A stretch of DNA of 51,489 nt from an uncultured Methanobrevibacter sp. (GTDB lineage: Archaea; Methanobacteriota; Methanobacteria; Methanobacteriales; Methanobacteriaceae), in the NCBI GenBank assembly GCA_900314605.1, contig OMVX01000005.1:1-51489 (forward strand), written 5' to 3'. Shown piece after piece: positions 18,439 to 27,967 of the stretch. Both the position numbers and the translations under genes were made by a program. A model generated the notes under the pieces. The model saw only the letters and a list, made by a program, of their open reading frames with translations. It was not told the DNA's origin and did not search any database. The first letter of the stretch is position 1. Each line of letters opens with the position of its first letter.

Positions 18439-21400
18439 TTAATTAATATTATCTGAGAGAATATTTTGATATTTACTTACATCTTTAGATATTATATCTT
18501 GATGTGTAGAATCTATAAAAATAAACTCATAATTATCTGAAATCTTCTTCAAATCATCTTCAAGTATATCTGAAGTATATAAAAATGTAATATGAGAATT
18601 AATTTTAGGAGTATTAAAATCATAAACCGAATTAAGCAAAATAATCTCTTTTAACTTTTCTTTAAACTCATATGAATAAGTATTATTATCTAAAAATTCA
18701 TCAATTAAATCCATTGAAAGTTTTTCAGTACTATTAAAGTCTAAATATCCATCAATAAGTATAATTTCTCCAACAAGCTTATTTTCCTCTAATTTTTCAG
18801 CAATTAAAGATGCATAAACACAACCTAAAGAATATCCAACAATAATATCTCCATCTTGGAATAAATCTTTAATAGCATCATAATAATAATCAATTGTAAT
18901 ATTATTATCCTTTAAATTTTTAATCTCTTCTAAAGACAAATCATGTTTAAAATCATCAATAGTATAAATATTACCTTTAAAATCTATTTGTTCAATGAAA
19001 TCTGAAAATACAAAAGATAAACCAACAATATCCGGGAATAAAAACATGTTTTGATTAATAGTACCTTCTTTAATTAGATTAAATCCATATTCATTATCAT
19101 TAATAATACTTTGAGCAATTTTATAAGGAGTTCTAAGATTCAAAATAGATTTAATATCTACATCCATATCTAATAAAGAAATAACTTTAATAGCAGTTAA
19201 AGAATCTCCACCTAACTTAACAAAATCATCATTAATACCAATTTTATCCATATTAAATATTTTTTCAAAAACTTCAACTATTGCCTTTTCAGTGTCTGAA
19301 CTTGGAGGAACATAATCCTCATGTAAAGCATCAAAATTAATCTTAGGTAAAGCACGCTTATCAACTTTACCATTTACATTTAAAGGAATAGAATCCAACT
19401 TAACAACATAAGAAGGAACCATATAATCAGGTTTATTATTTAAAACATAATTTTTAATATGGTCTTCAAGTGAGTGATTAGTCTCCATATTAGAAACAAA
19501 ATAGGCTACCAATTCATTATTAGAACCATTTCTAACTATTTGAACAGTTACATCCTCAATACATTCCATTTCACGAATTACAGATTCAATCTCAGATAAT
19601 TCTACACGATTACCACGTATTTTAACCTGACTATCACGACGACCTACAAAACCAAGGCTTCCATCTGGTAGAAAACGTACCATATCACCAGTACGATATA
19701 AGATACCATAATCCCCTTCATCAAAAGGATTATCAATAAATGTATGATTTGTTTCATCATCACGATTCAAATAACCACGAGCAAGCTGATAACCGGCTAA
19801 ATATAATTCACCTACAGCACCGATAGGAACACGTCTAAATTCTTCATCTAAAACATAAGCCTTAATATTATCAAGTAAAAATCCGATAGATGAATAATCA
19901 ATCTTATCTTTAGTATCAATAGCTGTTACATCAACACATGCTTCAGTAGGTCCATAAGAATCAGCAAAACGATAATTCACATTAAATTCATCATCACCTA
20001 ACTTCTCACCACCAGTTGTCATCACTTTCAATGAAGTCTCCTCAACTTGACTGACAAAAAGCTTTGCAACCTGTGTAGTAAGCTCAATATGAGTAACATT
20101 ATGACTTAACAAATAATCATTTAGAGCTTTCATGTTTAACTTAATATCATTAGGAACAACACATACGGCTGCACCAGAGCATATAGAAGGGAAAATACAT
20201 TTTATCGCAACATCAAAACCAATAGAAGCAAATAAACCATAAACATCATCTTTAGACAAAGCATATGTTCTAATATAAAACTCAGATAAATTCAATATAG
20301 CTTTCCTAGTTAATTTTACTCCTTTCGGTATCCCTGTAGTACCACTAGTATATAAAACACAAGCCAAATCCCCATACTCAACAGGCAACTTATCTAATCG
20401 GTTAATATCTTCTTTAAGAATATCTGAAATATTAAAAAGAACAGAATCCGTGGTTAAATCCATAGCCCTCTTATAAGTCTCATCACTAACAATAACTACA
20501 GGTGCATCAGTATCATCTAAAATAAACCGTATACGTTCATCAGGATGCTTATCATCTAAAGGAACATAAACAGCACCACAGGACAAAACACCTAAAACAG
20601 AAAAAATATACAATTCAGATCTCTCTACCAAAAATGCAACTTTATCCTGCTCTTTTACACCCATAGATTTCAAAGTTAAAGCAATCTTATTTGCAATAAA
20701 AGCACCTGCAGTGTAAGTATAAGAACAATCCTTATAAGATACAAGCATATTATCCGGATATCTTAAAAGAATATCATTAAATGCATCTAAAACATCAACA
20801 TTAACCAAATCATGACTAGTGTCATTATATGTATCTAAAAGCTCTAAATCAGAAGGTCTAGAATAATTAATATCAGATAAGTTATCTACACTTAAAATAT
20901 CTTGTAAAATCATTTGATAAGTATTAGCAAAAACTTCAATGAAATTTTTAGAATATTTATCAGAATATTTTATCTCTAAACTGTAATTATCTTCATTTTG
21001 AAAAATCTCAACATCTAAATCACTAATAAAATCCTCAGTAGGTTCAATGATTTGATTTTTCATGTCATTAAATATATCCTCATCAGAACTAAGGTCATTT
21101 TCTATAATCCCGTCAGGCATAAACTGGAAGAGAATATCTGCATGAATATCATAATCTTTAGCCAATAATCTATAAGGATAAAAATTATAAGAAGATACAC
21201 CATAAACCAAATCAGATATATATTCCATAAAAGATGTAATTGACTGATTTTTACAATCAGCCACTAAAGGTAAAGTATTTACAAACATACCAAATGATTC
21301 ATAATTGCTTAAATTGTCACGACCATTATCCAAAATATTAAACAATACCTTATTATCACCAGTAAATCTAGATAATGTGTAAGCAAAAACACCAGTAAAG

Positions 21401-22848
21401 AGAATATTCTCACTAACACCATAAGATTTCAAAAAATCAATAATCACTGGCTTAGCTATATTTAAATCCGAAGAATAAGATCCTGGTTCATTATTATCCA
21501 CCTCAGTTAAAAGAGGATTAATATCATCAACTTCACTTAACATAGACTCAAAAAAAGATTCCGCATTAGAATATCGTGAATTTTTAATAATCTCATCATC
21601 ATAAACACGAGATTTAACAAAACCCTCATCAAATTTTAATTTTTTACCTTTTAATATATCAGATAAATGCTGTTTATAAACTAAACTAGAAAATCCGTCA
21701 AAAATCAAATGATGAAAAACACTAAGTAAAACTAAATCATCATCATTATCTTTTTCAACTAATAAAAAACGAGACAAATTATTATTTAAATCAAAAGATT
21801 TATTCATAAACTCGTAAATTTCATCTTCATCATATTCCTTTGAATAATCAACCTTAGGATTATCACCACTCTTCAAACAAGGAACACCATCAACAACACT
21901 AAGAAAAGATTTCAATAAAGGATGAACATTAAACATCTCATTTAAAGCTCTAAAAATATCATCGGCAGAATAAGTACTAGGAATATTAAGGGCAATAGGA
22001 ATATTATAAACTCCTTTTTTCTCATGTTTTAAAATATCAAGATAAACATTTAACTGAGACTCATTTAAAGGACAACCCTTATCCAAAGAATATTTACTAT
22101 AATCATAATCAATTAATGCATTATTTTTAATATGAGCTGCAATTTTTTCAGGAGTACCTAAAGAAATAAGATCATTCACAGATAAATTATAATCAACTAA
22201 TTCTTTAACAATTTTCATTGCAATAATAGAAGTACCACCTAAATCTATAAAATTATCATAAACACTAATATTTTCCTGATTAAAAACCTTTTCAAAGATA
22301 TTAACAACAATTTCTTCAAATTCATTCCTAGGTTTAACAAAATCAACAACATCCAACTCAACAGGAGGTAAACTCCAAACATCAATTTTACCATTAGGAT
22401 TTAAAGGCAGCATATCCATACGAACATAAAAAGAAGGAATCATATAAGAAGGTAAATGAATATTTAAATAGTCTTTAAGGTCATTCTCATCAATATCAAC
22501 ACTTGATGAATAATAAGCAATTAAATGATTTTGATGATTAACTTTACCTTTAACAACTTTTACCTGTGTAAAACCACCATAATCAAAAATAACAGATTCC
22601 ACACCTGCAGGTTCTATCCTGAAACCATTTAAATTAATCTGATTATCTTTCCGACCAACATAAACAATACTACCATCCTTATCAAAATAACCTAAATCAT
22701 TAGTAAAATAAGCCTTTTCATTATTAAATTTATAAAAAGATTTACCTGTTTGTTCAGGATTTTTAAAATATTGTTTAGTAACAACTGGCCCAGAAATAAC
22801 AATCTCACCAATAGCCCCCAAAGGTAATTGTTTTTTATTATCAGCCAA
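18439..22848 (-). CDS. NRPS1, 3' part: A1 C-terminal subdomain-T1-C-A2-T2-TE
   Basis: This 1469-codon frame begins at a TTG with no ribosome site, so it is the continuation of the gene starting at 24479 after a frame disruption. Order: A1 end with GRKDNQINLNGFRIEP (about 65-80) and PNGKID; carrier T1 with LGGTS (Ser207); condensation domain with HHLIFDG (379-385); A2 with LYTSGTTGIPKG (832-843), D879 in FDV, DSYGPTEAC, YRTGDM and NGKVDK; carrier T2 with LGGDS (Ser1216); thioesterase with GYSLG (Ser1340) and His1449 in DSTHQD. The frame thus supplies the second module and release domain of a two-monomer assembly line. The MATE gene follows 73 bases on. Whether full-length protein is made depends on the shift at 22849-22858. 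Confidence 0.92.
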   Translation of the reverse strand: MADNKKQLPLGAIGEIVISGPVVTKQYFKNPEQTGKSFYKFNNEKAYFTNDLGYFDKDGSIVYVGRKDNQINLNGFRIEPAGVESVIFDYGGFTQVKVVKGKVNHQNHLIAYYSSSVDIDENDLKDYLNIHLPSYMIPSFYVRMDMLPLNPNGKIDVWSLPPVELDVVDFVKPRNEFEEIVVNIFEKVFNQENISVYDNFIDLGGTSIIAMKIVKELVDYNLSVNDLISLGTPEKIAAHIKNNALIDYDYSKYSLDKGCPLNESQLNVYLDILKHEKKGVYNIPIALNIPSTYSADDIFRALNEMFNVHPLLKSFLSVVDGVPCLKSGDNPKVDYSKEYDEDEIYEFMNKSFDLNNNLSRFLLVEKDNDDDLVLLSVFHHLIFDGFSSLVYKQHLSDILKGKKLKFDEGFVKSRVYDDEIIKNSRYSNAESFFESMLSEVDDINPLLTEVDNNEPGSYSSDLNIAKPVIIDFLKSYGVSENILFTGVFAYTLSRFTGDNKVLFNILDNGRDNLSNYESFGMFVNTLPLVADCKNQSITSFMEYISDLVYGVSSYNFYPYRLLAKDYDIHADILFQFMPDGIIENDLSSDEDIFNDMKNQIIEPTEDFISDLDVEIFQNEDNYSLEIKYSDKYSKNFIEVFANTYQMILQDILSVDNLSDINYSRPSDLELLDTYNDTSHDLVNVDVLDAFNDILLRYPDNMLVSYKDCSYTYTAGAFIANKIALTLKSMGVKEQDKVAFLVERSELYIFSVLGVLSCGAVYVPLDDKHPDERIRFILDDTDAPVVIVSDETYKRAMDLTTDSVLFNISDILKEDINRLDKLPVEYGDLACVLYTSGTTGIPKGVKLTRKAILNLSEFYIRTYALSKDDVYGLFASIGFDVAIKCIFPSICSGAAVCVVPNDIKLNMKALNDYLLSHNVTHIELTTQVAKLFVSQVEETSLKVMTTGGEKLGDDEFNVNYRFADSYGPTEACVDVTAIDTKDKIDYSSIGFLLDNIKAYVLDEEFRRVPIGAVGELYLAGYQLARGYLNRDDETNHTFIDNPFDEGDYGILYRTGDMVRFLPDGSLGFVGRRDSQVKIRGNRVELSEIESVIREMECIEDVTVQIVRNGSNNELVAYFVSNMETNHSLEDHIKNYVLNNKPDYMVPSYVVKLDSIPLNVNGKVDKRALPKINFDALHEDYVPPSSDTEKAIVEVFEKIFNMDKIGINDDFVKLGGDSLTAIKVISLLDMDVDIKSILNLRTPYKIAQSIINDNEYGFNLIKEGTINQNMFLFPDIVGLSFVFSDFIEQIDFKGNIYTIDDFKHDLSLEEIKNLKDNNITIDYYYDAIKDLFQDGDIIVGYSLGCVYASLIAEKLEENKLVGEIILIDGYLDFNSTEKLSMDLIDEFLDNNTYSYEFKEKLKEIILLNSVYDFNTPKINSHITFLYTSDILEDDLKKISDNYEFIFIDSTHQDIISKDVSKYQNILSDNIN

Positions 22849-24479
22849 TATATATATACTTTAGAATTACCTAAAGGCTTACCAATAACAGAATAATCAG
22901 AAAAATCTTTACTCAATTCATGAATAATAACAGAACCAGATGTTTCAGTACAACCATAAGCATTCCACAGAACAGTAGAACGGTCAGCAGTAATTTCTGC
23001 TTTTGACAAATTAGAACCCGCAAAAATTAAATTATCCAAGTTCAAATCAAAATTATTATATAAATACAATCCTAATTCTTCTGTTGTAATTAAAACATAA
23101 GTATGATATGTCTTTAAATATTTTACAATATTAGAAATAGAACTTTTACTGGTTTCACGAATAATAAATGCTTCAAAACCATGCATAAGTGCAGCATAAA
23201 CAGGAAGAGAAGCAACAAAAGTAAACTTACCTAAACACATAAAATTACCAGTACCACCCTCTGGCAAATTAAAATAATTAATATAATTATTATTAATATT
23301 AATAATATTCCTTTGAGTTAACTCCACACCTTTAGGAACACCTGAAGTACCACTCGTATATAAAATAAGAGCAGTCTCATCCAAATCAATATCAACCTCA
23401 TTTAAATTACCATTTTCATTATTATTTATAGTATTTAAATGTATAGATTCAACATTATCAAAATCACAATCACACTCATGAATAATATATTTAGGAGAAC
23501 AATTACTAATAATAGTTTGAATATAACTTATAGGATAACTATCATCAACAGGAATAGTAATAGCACCAATTTTCATAAGACAAATAGTCAATAAAGGAAT
23601 ATGATATGATCTAGGTAGATATACGATAATTTTATCAGATTTACCTATTTTATAATCATTTTGGAGAATATATGATATGGATTTTATTAAATCAGATAAT
23701 TCAGCATAGGTGATTCTGTTTATTTCATCATTGATTGCAAAATTTTCCGGATATTTCTTAGCTGATTCAAGTATAATTTCAGGAATTTGTTTATCCTCTA
23801 CTATTAAATCAGTACCTATTGAAAATTCATTTAATAAATTTAATTGCCTATCACAGACAATATCCACTTGACTACATGATTGATTAATATTATTTAAACA
23901 ATTGCCCATCATCATTTCAATATTTTCAAGCATAGAATCAATTTCAATTTTACCAAAAGTATTAATATCATATACAATCTCAATAGATTCCTGAGATATA
24001 TTAAATACCATACTTGAATTAAAATTTTTAATATCTACATCTCTTGTTTGGTTAACTAGTGCATAATTAAAAATATAATCACAAGAATTTGGATATAAAT
24101 CATTAACATAATCATTTAGACTTTCCATAGAATTATCTAAAGCAGTGTCAATTGTATTTTTAACAGATTTAATAAAGTCAAAAATAGAAATTTTAGGTTT
24201 ATATTTAATTTTAAAAAGTGTATCATCAGAACTTAAATTACTGTAACAGAAAATAATACCCTCACTGTCTGTGATTCTTGATAAATAAATTGAGATAATA
24301 GCTGTAGAAAATTCAAAAAAAGAAATATTATTTTCAGTTAAAAAATTAGCTAAATCAACATTGTCCTTTAAATAATTATATTTTAAGGCATTAAAATTTT
24401 TTGAATCATTAATATCTTTTAAAAAACTATTAAAAGAATAAACATCCTTTAATTCATTCATCCAATACATCTTTTGCAA
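22692..24479 (-). CDS. NRPS1, 5' part: condensation C-lobe and A1 N-terminal subdomain
   Basis: Residues 1-210 form only the second lobe of a condensation domain, starting at its YW motif (KMYWMNELKD) and lacking HHxxxDG. A1 follows with ITYAELSDLI, LYTSGTSGVPKG (373-384) and NAYGCTETSG. After residue 543 (KVYI) the frame leaves NRPS homology because of a TA-repeat shift, and residues 544-595 are out of frame. The usual Asp that binds the substrate amino group is missing in KFTFVAS (418-424). The start is TTG at 24479: GGAGG lies 8 bases upstream, and the decayed copy at 45602 has an ATG at the matching place. Together with 18439-22848 this is a two-module NRPS. Confidence 0.88.
   Translation of the reverse strand: MQKMYWMNELKDVYSFNSFLKDINDSKNFNALKYNYLKDNVDLANFLTENNISFFEFSTAIISIYLSRITDSEGIIFCYSNLSSDDTLFKIKYKPKISIFDFIKSVKNTIDTALDNSMESLNDYVNDLYPNSCDYIFNYALVNQTRDVDIKNFNSSMVFNISQESIEIVYDINTFGKIEIDSMLENIEMMMGNCLNNINQSCSQVDIVCDRQLNLLNEFSIGTDLIVEDKQIPEIILESAKKYPENFAINDEINRITYAELSDLIKSISYILQNDYKIGKSDKIIVYLPRSYHIPLLTICLMKIGAITIPVDDSYPISYIQTIISNCSPKYIIHECDCDFDNVESIHLNTINNNENGNLNEVDIDLDETALILYTSGTSGVPKGVELTQRNIININNNYINYFNLPEGGTGNFMCLGKFTFVASLPVYAALMHGFEAFIIRETSKSSISNIVKYLKTYHTYVLITTEELGLYLYNNFDLNLDNLIFAGSNLSKAEITADRSTVLWNAYGCTETSGSVIIHELSKDFSDYSVIGKPLGNSKVYIYWLIIKNNYLWGLLVRLLFLGQLLLNNILKILNKQVNLFINLIMKRLILLMI
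22849..22858 (-). repeat. (TA)5 dinucleotide run at the NRPS1 frame break
   Basis: Five TA units lie exactly where NRPS1 changes frame. With four units the coding strand would read on as G-N-S-K-V-Y-I-L-A-D-N-K, joining both parts of A1 without loss. One extra TA unit therefore explains the break. Confidence 0.8.
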
Positions 24480-25043
24480 AATTGATTCCTCCTAGGATAA
24501 TAAAAGTAATATATCTCTGTTATAATATCTATTTATTAGACTCATACTATTAAAATACGATAATATTTAAAATTGAATATTTTATTTTCTGAAACTACTG
24601 AATTTTAAATTAAAGATAATATAAACTATCTGATTAATAAAATAATCAATAAATATTATTGAAAATATATAGTTTAATTTAGTTTTATATGTAATTTAAA
24701 CTTACCGATTCTATAAAAAAAATAAAGTGATTAGATTTATAATATATTTAAAAAGGTGATATTGTTCTTTTTTCTGTTTATTTAGTTAATGTTAATCATT
24801 TTTAAGGATATTTTTGAGTTTTAATTATTTATTTTTATTTTCATTCTTAAATTAATAGCTTTTTTAACTCATACCATTTTTGACTAAAATTTCCTAAAGT
24901 TAGTCTTTATAATTATATTTCATTTTAGGACACCATGAATTATGAAGAGGGACAATATAAATAAAATATATTTTCTACAGATTAAGTAGTTATAAATAAT
25001 TAATCATTATATAGATTAAAACTATTAATTTATTAATTATAAT
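24480..25043. other. AT-rich intergenic region upstream of NRPS1
   Basis: These 564 bases hold the NRPS1 promoter and leader, with the GGAGG ribosome site at about 24488-24492 (minus strand). There is no coding frame with recognisable similarity, RNA gene or clear palindrome. The region also follows the 3' end of the PH-like gene. Confidence 0.6.
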
Positions 25044-25618
25044 TTAACTCCATCCCTCATCTTCAACACCTGTAGCATTTTCATTAATGACCCTTGATAA
25101 ATGTTCAGCAAGTGCATTTGCATCTTTATTACCCTTTTTGTGTGGATTGACCCATATTTCAAATTCCTGATTTTCTATTAGATGAATATTAAAATATTGG
25201 GGTTTTAGTTTTCTTGAAGTTTTGACTATATTGTCCCATGGAATTCTTATATCTTTCCCATCATTGCTTGCTTTGTCAAAAACAATCCCATTAGGAACTA
25301 CTTTTAATATTGTATTAATTCGTTTATTTTGTTCAACAGTTTTTTTCCCATTAGTCATAGCATATCCTGCAACTCCCCAATTAAAAGTTGCTAAAGTTTT
25401 CATTAAATCACTAGAAATATTTTTGGTAATAATTTCAATTTCAGGAGTGATAACTGTAACATTATTCCTTCTCTTATATCATATTTTTCTGATACTTCCT
25501 TAACTTTAATTTCAAAATCTGAATTAATTTTTTCCAATTTTTTATCTAACTTTCCTGTAACTTTATTATCTAAACGATGTTTAGCTCCCCATTTTAATGA
25601 CTTTTTTAATAAACCCAT
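25044..25618 (-). pseudogene. PH-like domain protein, interrupted by a one-base frameshift
   Basis: Two frames together make one protein of about 190 aa. The 5' frame (25618 down to about 25465, ribosome site GAGGTG) encodes a basic coiled segment, MGLLKKSLKWGAKHRLDNKV to EKYDIREG. It then runs into a non-coding-looking tail that ends at 25403. The downstream frame, read upstream of its first ATG (25403), continues as NVTVITPEIEIITKNISSD before joining MKTLATFNWGVAGYAM. That part then has a bacterial-PH-like core (IPWDNIVKTSRK, FNIHLIENQEFEIWVN). A single missing base within about 25461-25468 explains everything. Either the gene is recently broken or the consensus has an error. Function unknown. 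Confidence 0.6.
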
Positions 25619-25708
25619 CTTAACACCTCAAAAATAAAATTTTTATTATTAAATTAATATTATTCTTACTTATTCTAATTTTGTTAAATAATATATTCTA
25701 AATAACCA

Positions 25709-27073
25709 TTAATTTTTAAATTGCGCTTTTATTCTTCTGATTTCAAATCTTGCAAATGCGAAATTTATAACACTAGCAATTGATCTACCAAGACATAATC
25801 CAAGCCAGATACTTATTAAATGCCAATGAAATTCAAATACAAAAAGTTGGATTAAAGGAACAACAAAAATAATTTCTCTTAAAATTGTAAACATTAAGCT
25901 GTAAAAACCTTTTCCAATACCCTGATAGAAAAAACTTGATGGAATTCCCATACCCGTTAATATTAAACATGGGCAGACAAATCGAAGAAAAGTAGTAATG
26001 CCCGGAACTAATTGAGCAGTTTCTGGAGTATATGCAAAAATTGTAGCTAATTGAGGTGCAAAGACCACTAATATTAATGTAATTACAGTTCCTAAAGTTA
26101 AACCCAATTTAACACCATAAATGTGTGTTCTTGAAAGGTATTCGCCATTTTTTGCACCATATGCACTACCTGATACTGCAATAACAGCAGATCCTATTGC
26201 TGTTAAAGGCATTATTGCAAATAGGTATAATCTCTGACCTGTTGTGAACGTTGCTACTCCATAATCTCCTCCAACCATTGAAATAATAATCAAAATTATT
26301 GACATTGAAATTGCCATAATTAACATATCAAGTGAAGAAGGTATACCAACTTTAAGAATATCCTTTGATATTTTAGAATCAAATTTAAAGTTTTTAAGAT
26401 TAACATCAATATATGTATTCTTTTTAATTAAAATCCAGTATAAAATTACTATTGCAGAAACAGCAGAACTGACAACAGTTGCAAGTGATGCTCCAGCAGA
26501 ACCCAAATTAAAGGTATAAATAAATATTGGATCTAATAATGCATTTAAAATAACTGTAACAACTACAACATACATTGCACGTTTCATATCCCCTTCTCCA
26601 CGAAGGATTCCACTACAACCATTTCCAAACATTAAAGTGAATAATCCTAAAAACAATGGTGTAGAATAAGCTATAGCCTCATTTAATGTTTGACCAGAAG
26701 CACCATAACTTTCAAGTAATGGCCTTTGAATAAAAAAGAAGATAATGGTTAATATAATTGATGCACCTAAAAAAATAAACAATGCCTGTGTTGCTGATTT
26801 AGTAGCCATCTCACGATTTTTCGCTCCAATAAACCTTGAAATACTACTTGTCGCACCATTTCCAAGTCCAACACTTGCTCCTGTCAACACCATGAAAATA
26901 GGTGTTACAAAACCGATTCCCGCAATTGCAGTCTGTCCAAGTCCTGCAACCCAAATCCCATCAACAATATTGTATAATGCTGTTAGAATCATTGAAATCA
27001 TAATTGGTATAGCTAATGTCTTTACAGCCTTTTCAGGTTCTCCCCTCATTAACTCCACATTTTTGTTTGTCAT
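25709..27073 (-). CDS. MATE family efflux transporter (second copy)
   Basis: This 454-aa protein has twelve membrane helices and the same family marks as the MATE protein at 16993-18366: GEPEKAVKTLAIPIMISMIL, VDGIWVAGLGQTAIAGIGFV, GLGNGATSSISRFIGAKNRE and LRGEGDMKRA. The two are clear paralogues, about a third identical by eye. The ATG has GGAGAT in front. A remnant of a MarR-type regulator ends 19 bases upstream, the normal arrangement being MarR then MATE, so the transporter has probably lost its cognate repressor. Its substrate is unknown. Confidence 0.9.
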   Translation of the reverse strand: MTNKNVELMRGEPEKAVKTLAIPIMISMILTALYNIVDGIWVAGLGQTAIAGIGFVTPIFMVLTGASVGLGNGATSSISRFIGAKNREMATKSATQALFIFLGASIILTIIFFFIQRPLLESYGASGQTLNEAIAYSTPLFLGLFTLMFGNGCSGILRGEGDMKRAMYVVVVTVILNALLDPIFIYTFNLGSAGASLATVVSSAVSAIVILYWILIKKNTYIDVNLKNFKFDSKISKDILKVGIPSSLDMLIMAISMSIILIIISMVGGDYGVATFTTGQRLYLFAIMPLTAIGSAVIAVSGSAYGAKNGEYLSRTHIYGVKLGLTLGTVITLILVVFAPQLATIFAYTPETAQLVPGITTFLRFVCPCLILTGMGIPSSFFYQGIGKGFYSLMFTILREIIFVVPLIQLFVFEFHWHLISIWLGLCLGRSIASVINFAFARFEIRRIKAQFKN

Positions 27074-27091
27074 AATTAATCTCCATAGTAA

Positions 27092-27307
27092 TTATTCTTT
27101 AATTATTTCCTCACTTTTTCTTGCTATTTCTCCTAACTGAGTTTTTGTCTTATTGTCTAATTTATCAATTCCAACAAGCTCTTCCCACTTTTTAAGGTCT
27201 TTTTCAAGTAAAATAGCTAATTTTTCACCATTTATTGTTGTTTTTAATATGTATTTTCTTCTGTTTGTTTCCTCGAGTTTTCTTTCAACATATTGATAAT
27301 CAAATTT
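27092..27307 (-). pseudogene. MarR family regulator, C-terminal remnant
   Basis: The minus strand encodes about 70 residues up to the TAA at 27092: wing-like DYQYVERKLEETNRRKYIL followed by KTTINGEKLAILLEKDLKKW. This matches the wing and dimerisation helix of MarR proteins (G-Y/V-E-R-K...RR...L T..G..L). An in-frame TGA at 27308-27310 and the lack of the upstream helix-turn-helix show that the first half is gone. It lies directly before the MATE gene, as expected of a former local repressor. Confidence 0.65.
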
Positions 27308-27340
27308 TCACATTTAATTTTAAAAATATCATAAACAAAA

Positions 27341-27664
27341 TTAAACTTGAAGCATTAAAATTCTTATACCTTCATATTTCCTCTGTCTTTTTTGCAGAAC
27401 AATTTCATCTGTAATTCTTCGACCTTGTTTTGAAACTCCAAAATTTCCTGGCCTATACATAACAATTATTCCGCTAGTACATAAATTAGAAAAAGATTTA
27501 TCATATTCCTTTAAATCATCATCACTTAACTTCTTTTTTAGGGAATGTTCATTGAAGTTCTTTTTAACGGAAATTCTCATTTTACCTAAAATATATAATA
27601 TATTCTTTTCAGTTTCAGATAATTCCTTGACTATCTCTTTTGTATCATCATCACTATCTATCAT
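27341..27664 (-). CDS. Small winged-helix-like protein, third gene of a regulatory operon
   Basis: This 107-aa charged protein contains a likely winged helix: TEKNILYILGKMRISVKKNF, then a recognition-helix-like stretch and the wing-like GIIVMYRPGNFGVSKQGRRI. I do not recognise a named family. The ATG is preceded by GGGGGC. It follows the DUF3467-like gene by 24 bases and probably shares its transcript. A DNA-binding or regulatory role is inferred from the fold pattern and from the HTH gene at the head of the operon. Confidence 0.6.
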   Translation of the reverse strand: MIDSDDDTKEIVKELSETEKNILYILGKMRISVKKNFNEHSLKKKLSDDDLKEYDKSFSNLCTSGIIVMYRPGNFGVSKQGRRITDEIVLQKRQRKYEGIRILMLQV

Positions 27665-27688
27665 AATGCCCCCAAAATAATCAAAGAA

Positions 27689-27955
27689 TTAAGCATCCTT
27701 ATATGTTTCTAGTTCTTTATCAAGTAAATCCCTTAATTGTTTTGCAACACCAGGAGACATTATGAGTTCTGTTTTTGCAGTTCTTATCATCCCTACATTA
27801 GGACCATTTAAAACATCATTGTTTTTTTCAATTTCATCTTTAAATAAAATTAGTCTAATGTCAAAAGGTGATGATGCGATTGCCCCACCAGTAATATAAT
27901 ATTCTGTCAAATCTTCTGGAATAAATAAATTTAATTCTTTTTTCTCTTCGCCCAT
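27689..27955 (-). CDS. DUF3467-like protein
   Basis: This 88-aa protein resembles DUF3467: a short beta-rich start (EYYITGGAIASSPFDIRLIL), then a region ending in R-T-A-K-T-E-L-I-M-S-P-G-V-A-K-Q-L and an amphipathic helix LRDLLDKELETY. The phrase M-S-P-x-x-A-K-x-L is the family hallmark. The function of DUF3467 is unknown. It lies 12 bases after the HTH gene and 24 before the winged-helix-like gene, on the same strand, so the three form one operon. Confidence 0.72.
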   Translation of the reverse strand: MGEEKKELNLFIPEDLTEYYITGGAIASSPFDIRLILFKDEIEKNNDVLNGPNVGMIRTAKTELIMSPGVAKQLRDLLDKELETYKDA

Positions 27956-27967
27956 TATAACATCTGC

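Noticed and set aside
22840-22865. Programmed ribosomal frameshift joining the NRPS1 halves.
   Set aside because: The site lacks an X-XXY-YYZ slippery heptamer and has no obvious stimulatory structure; a change in TA number is simpler.
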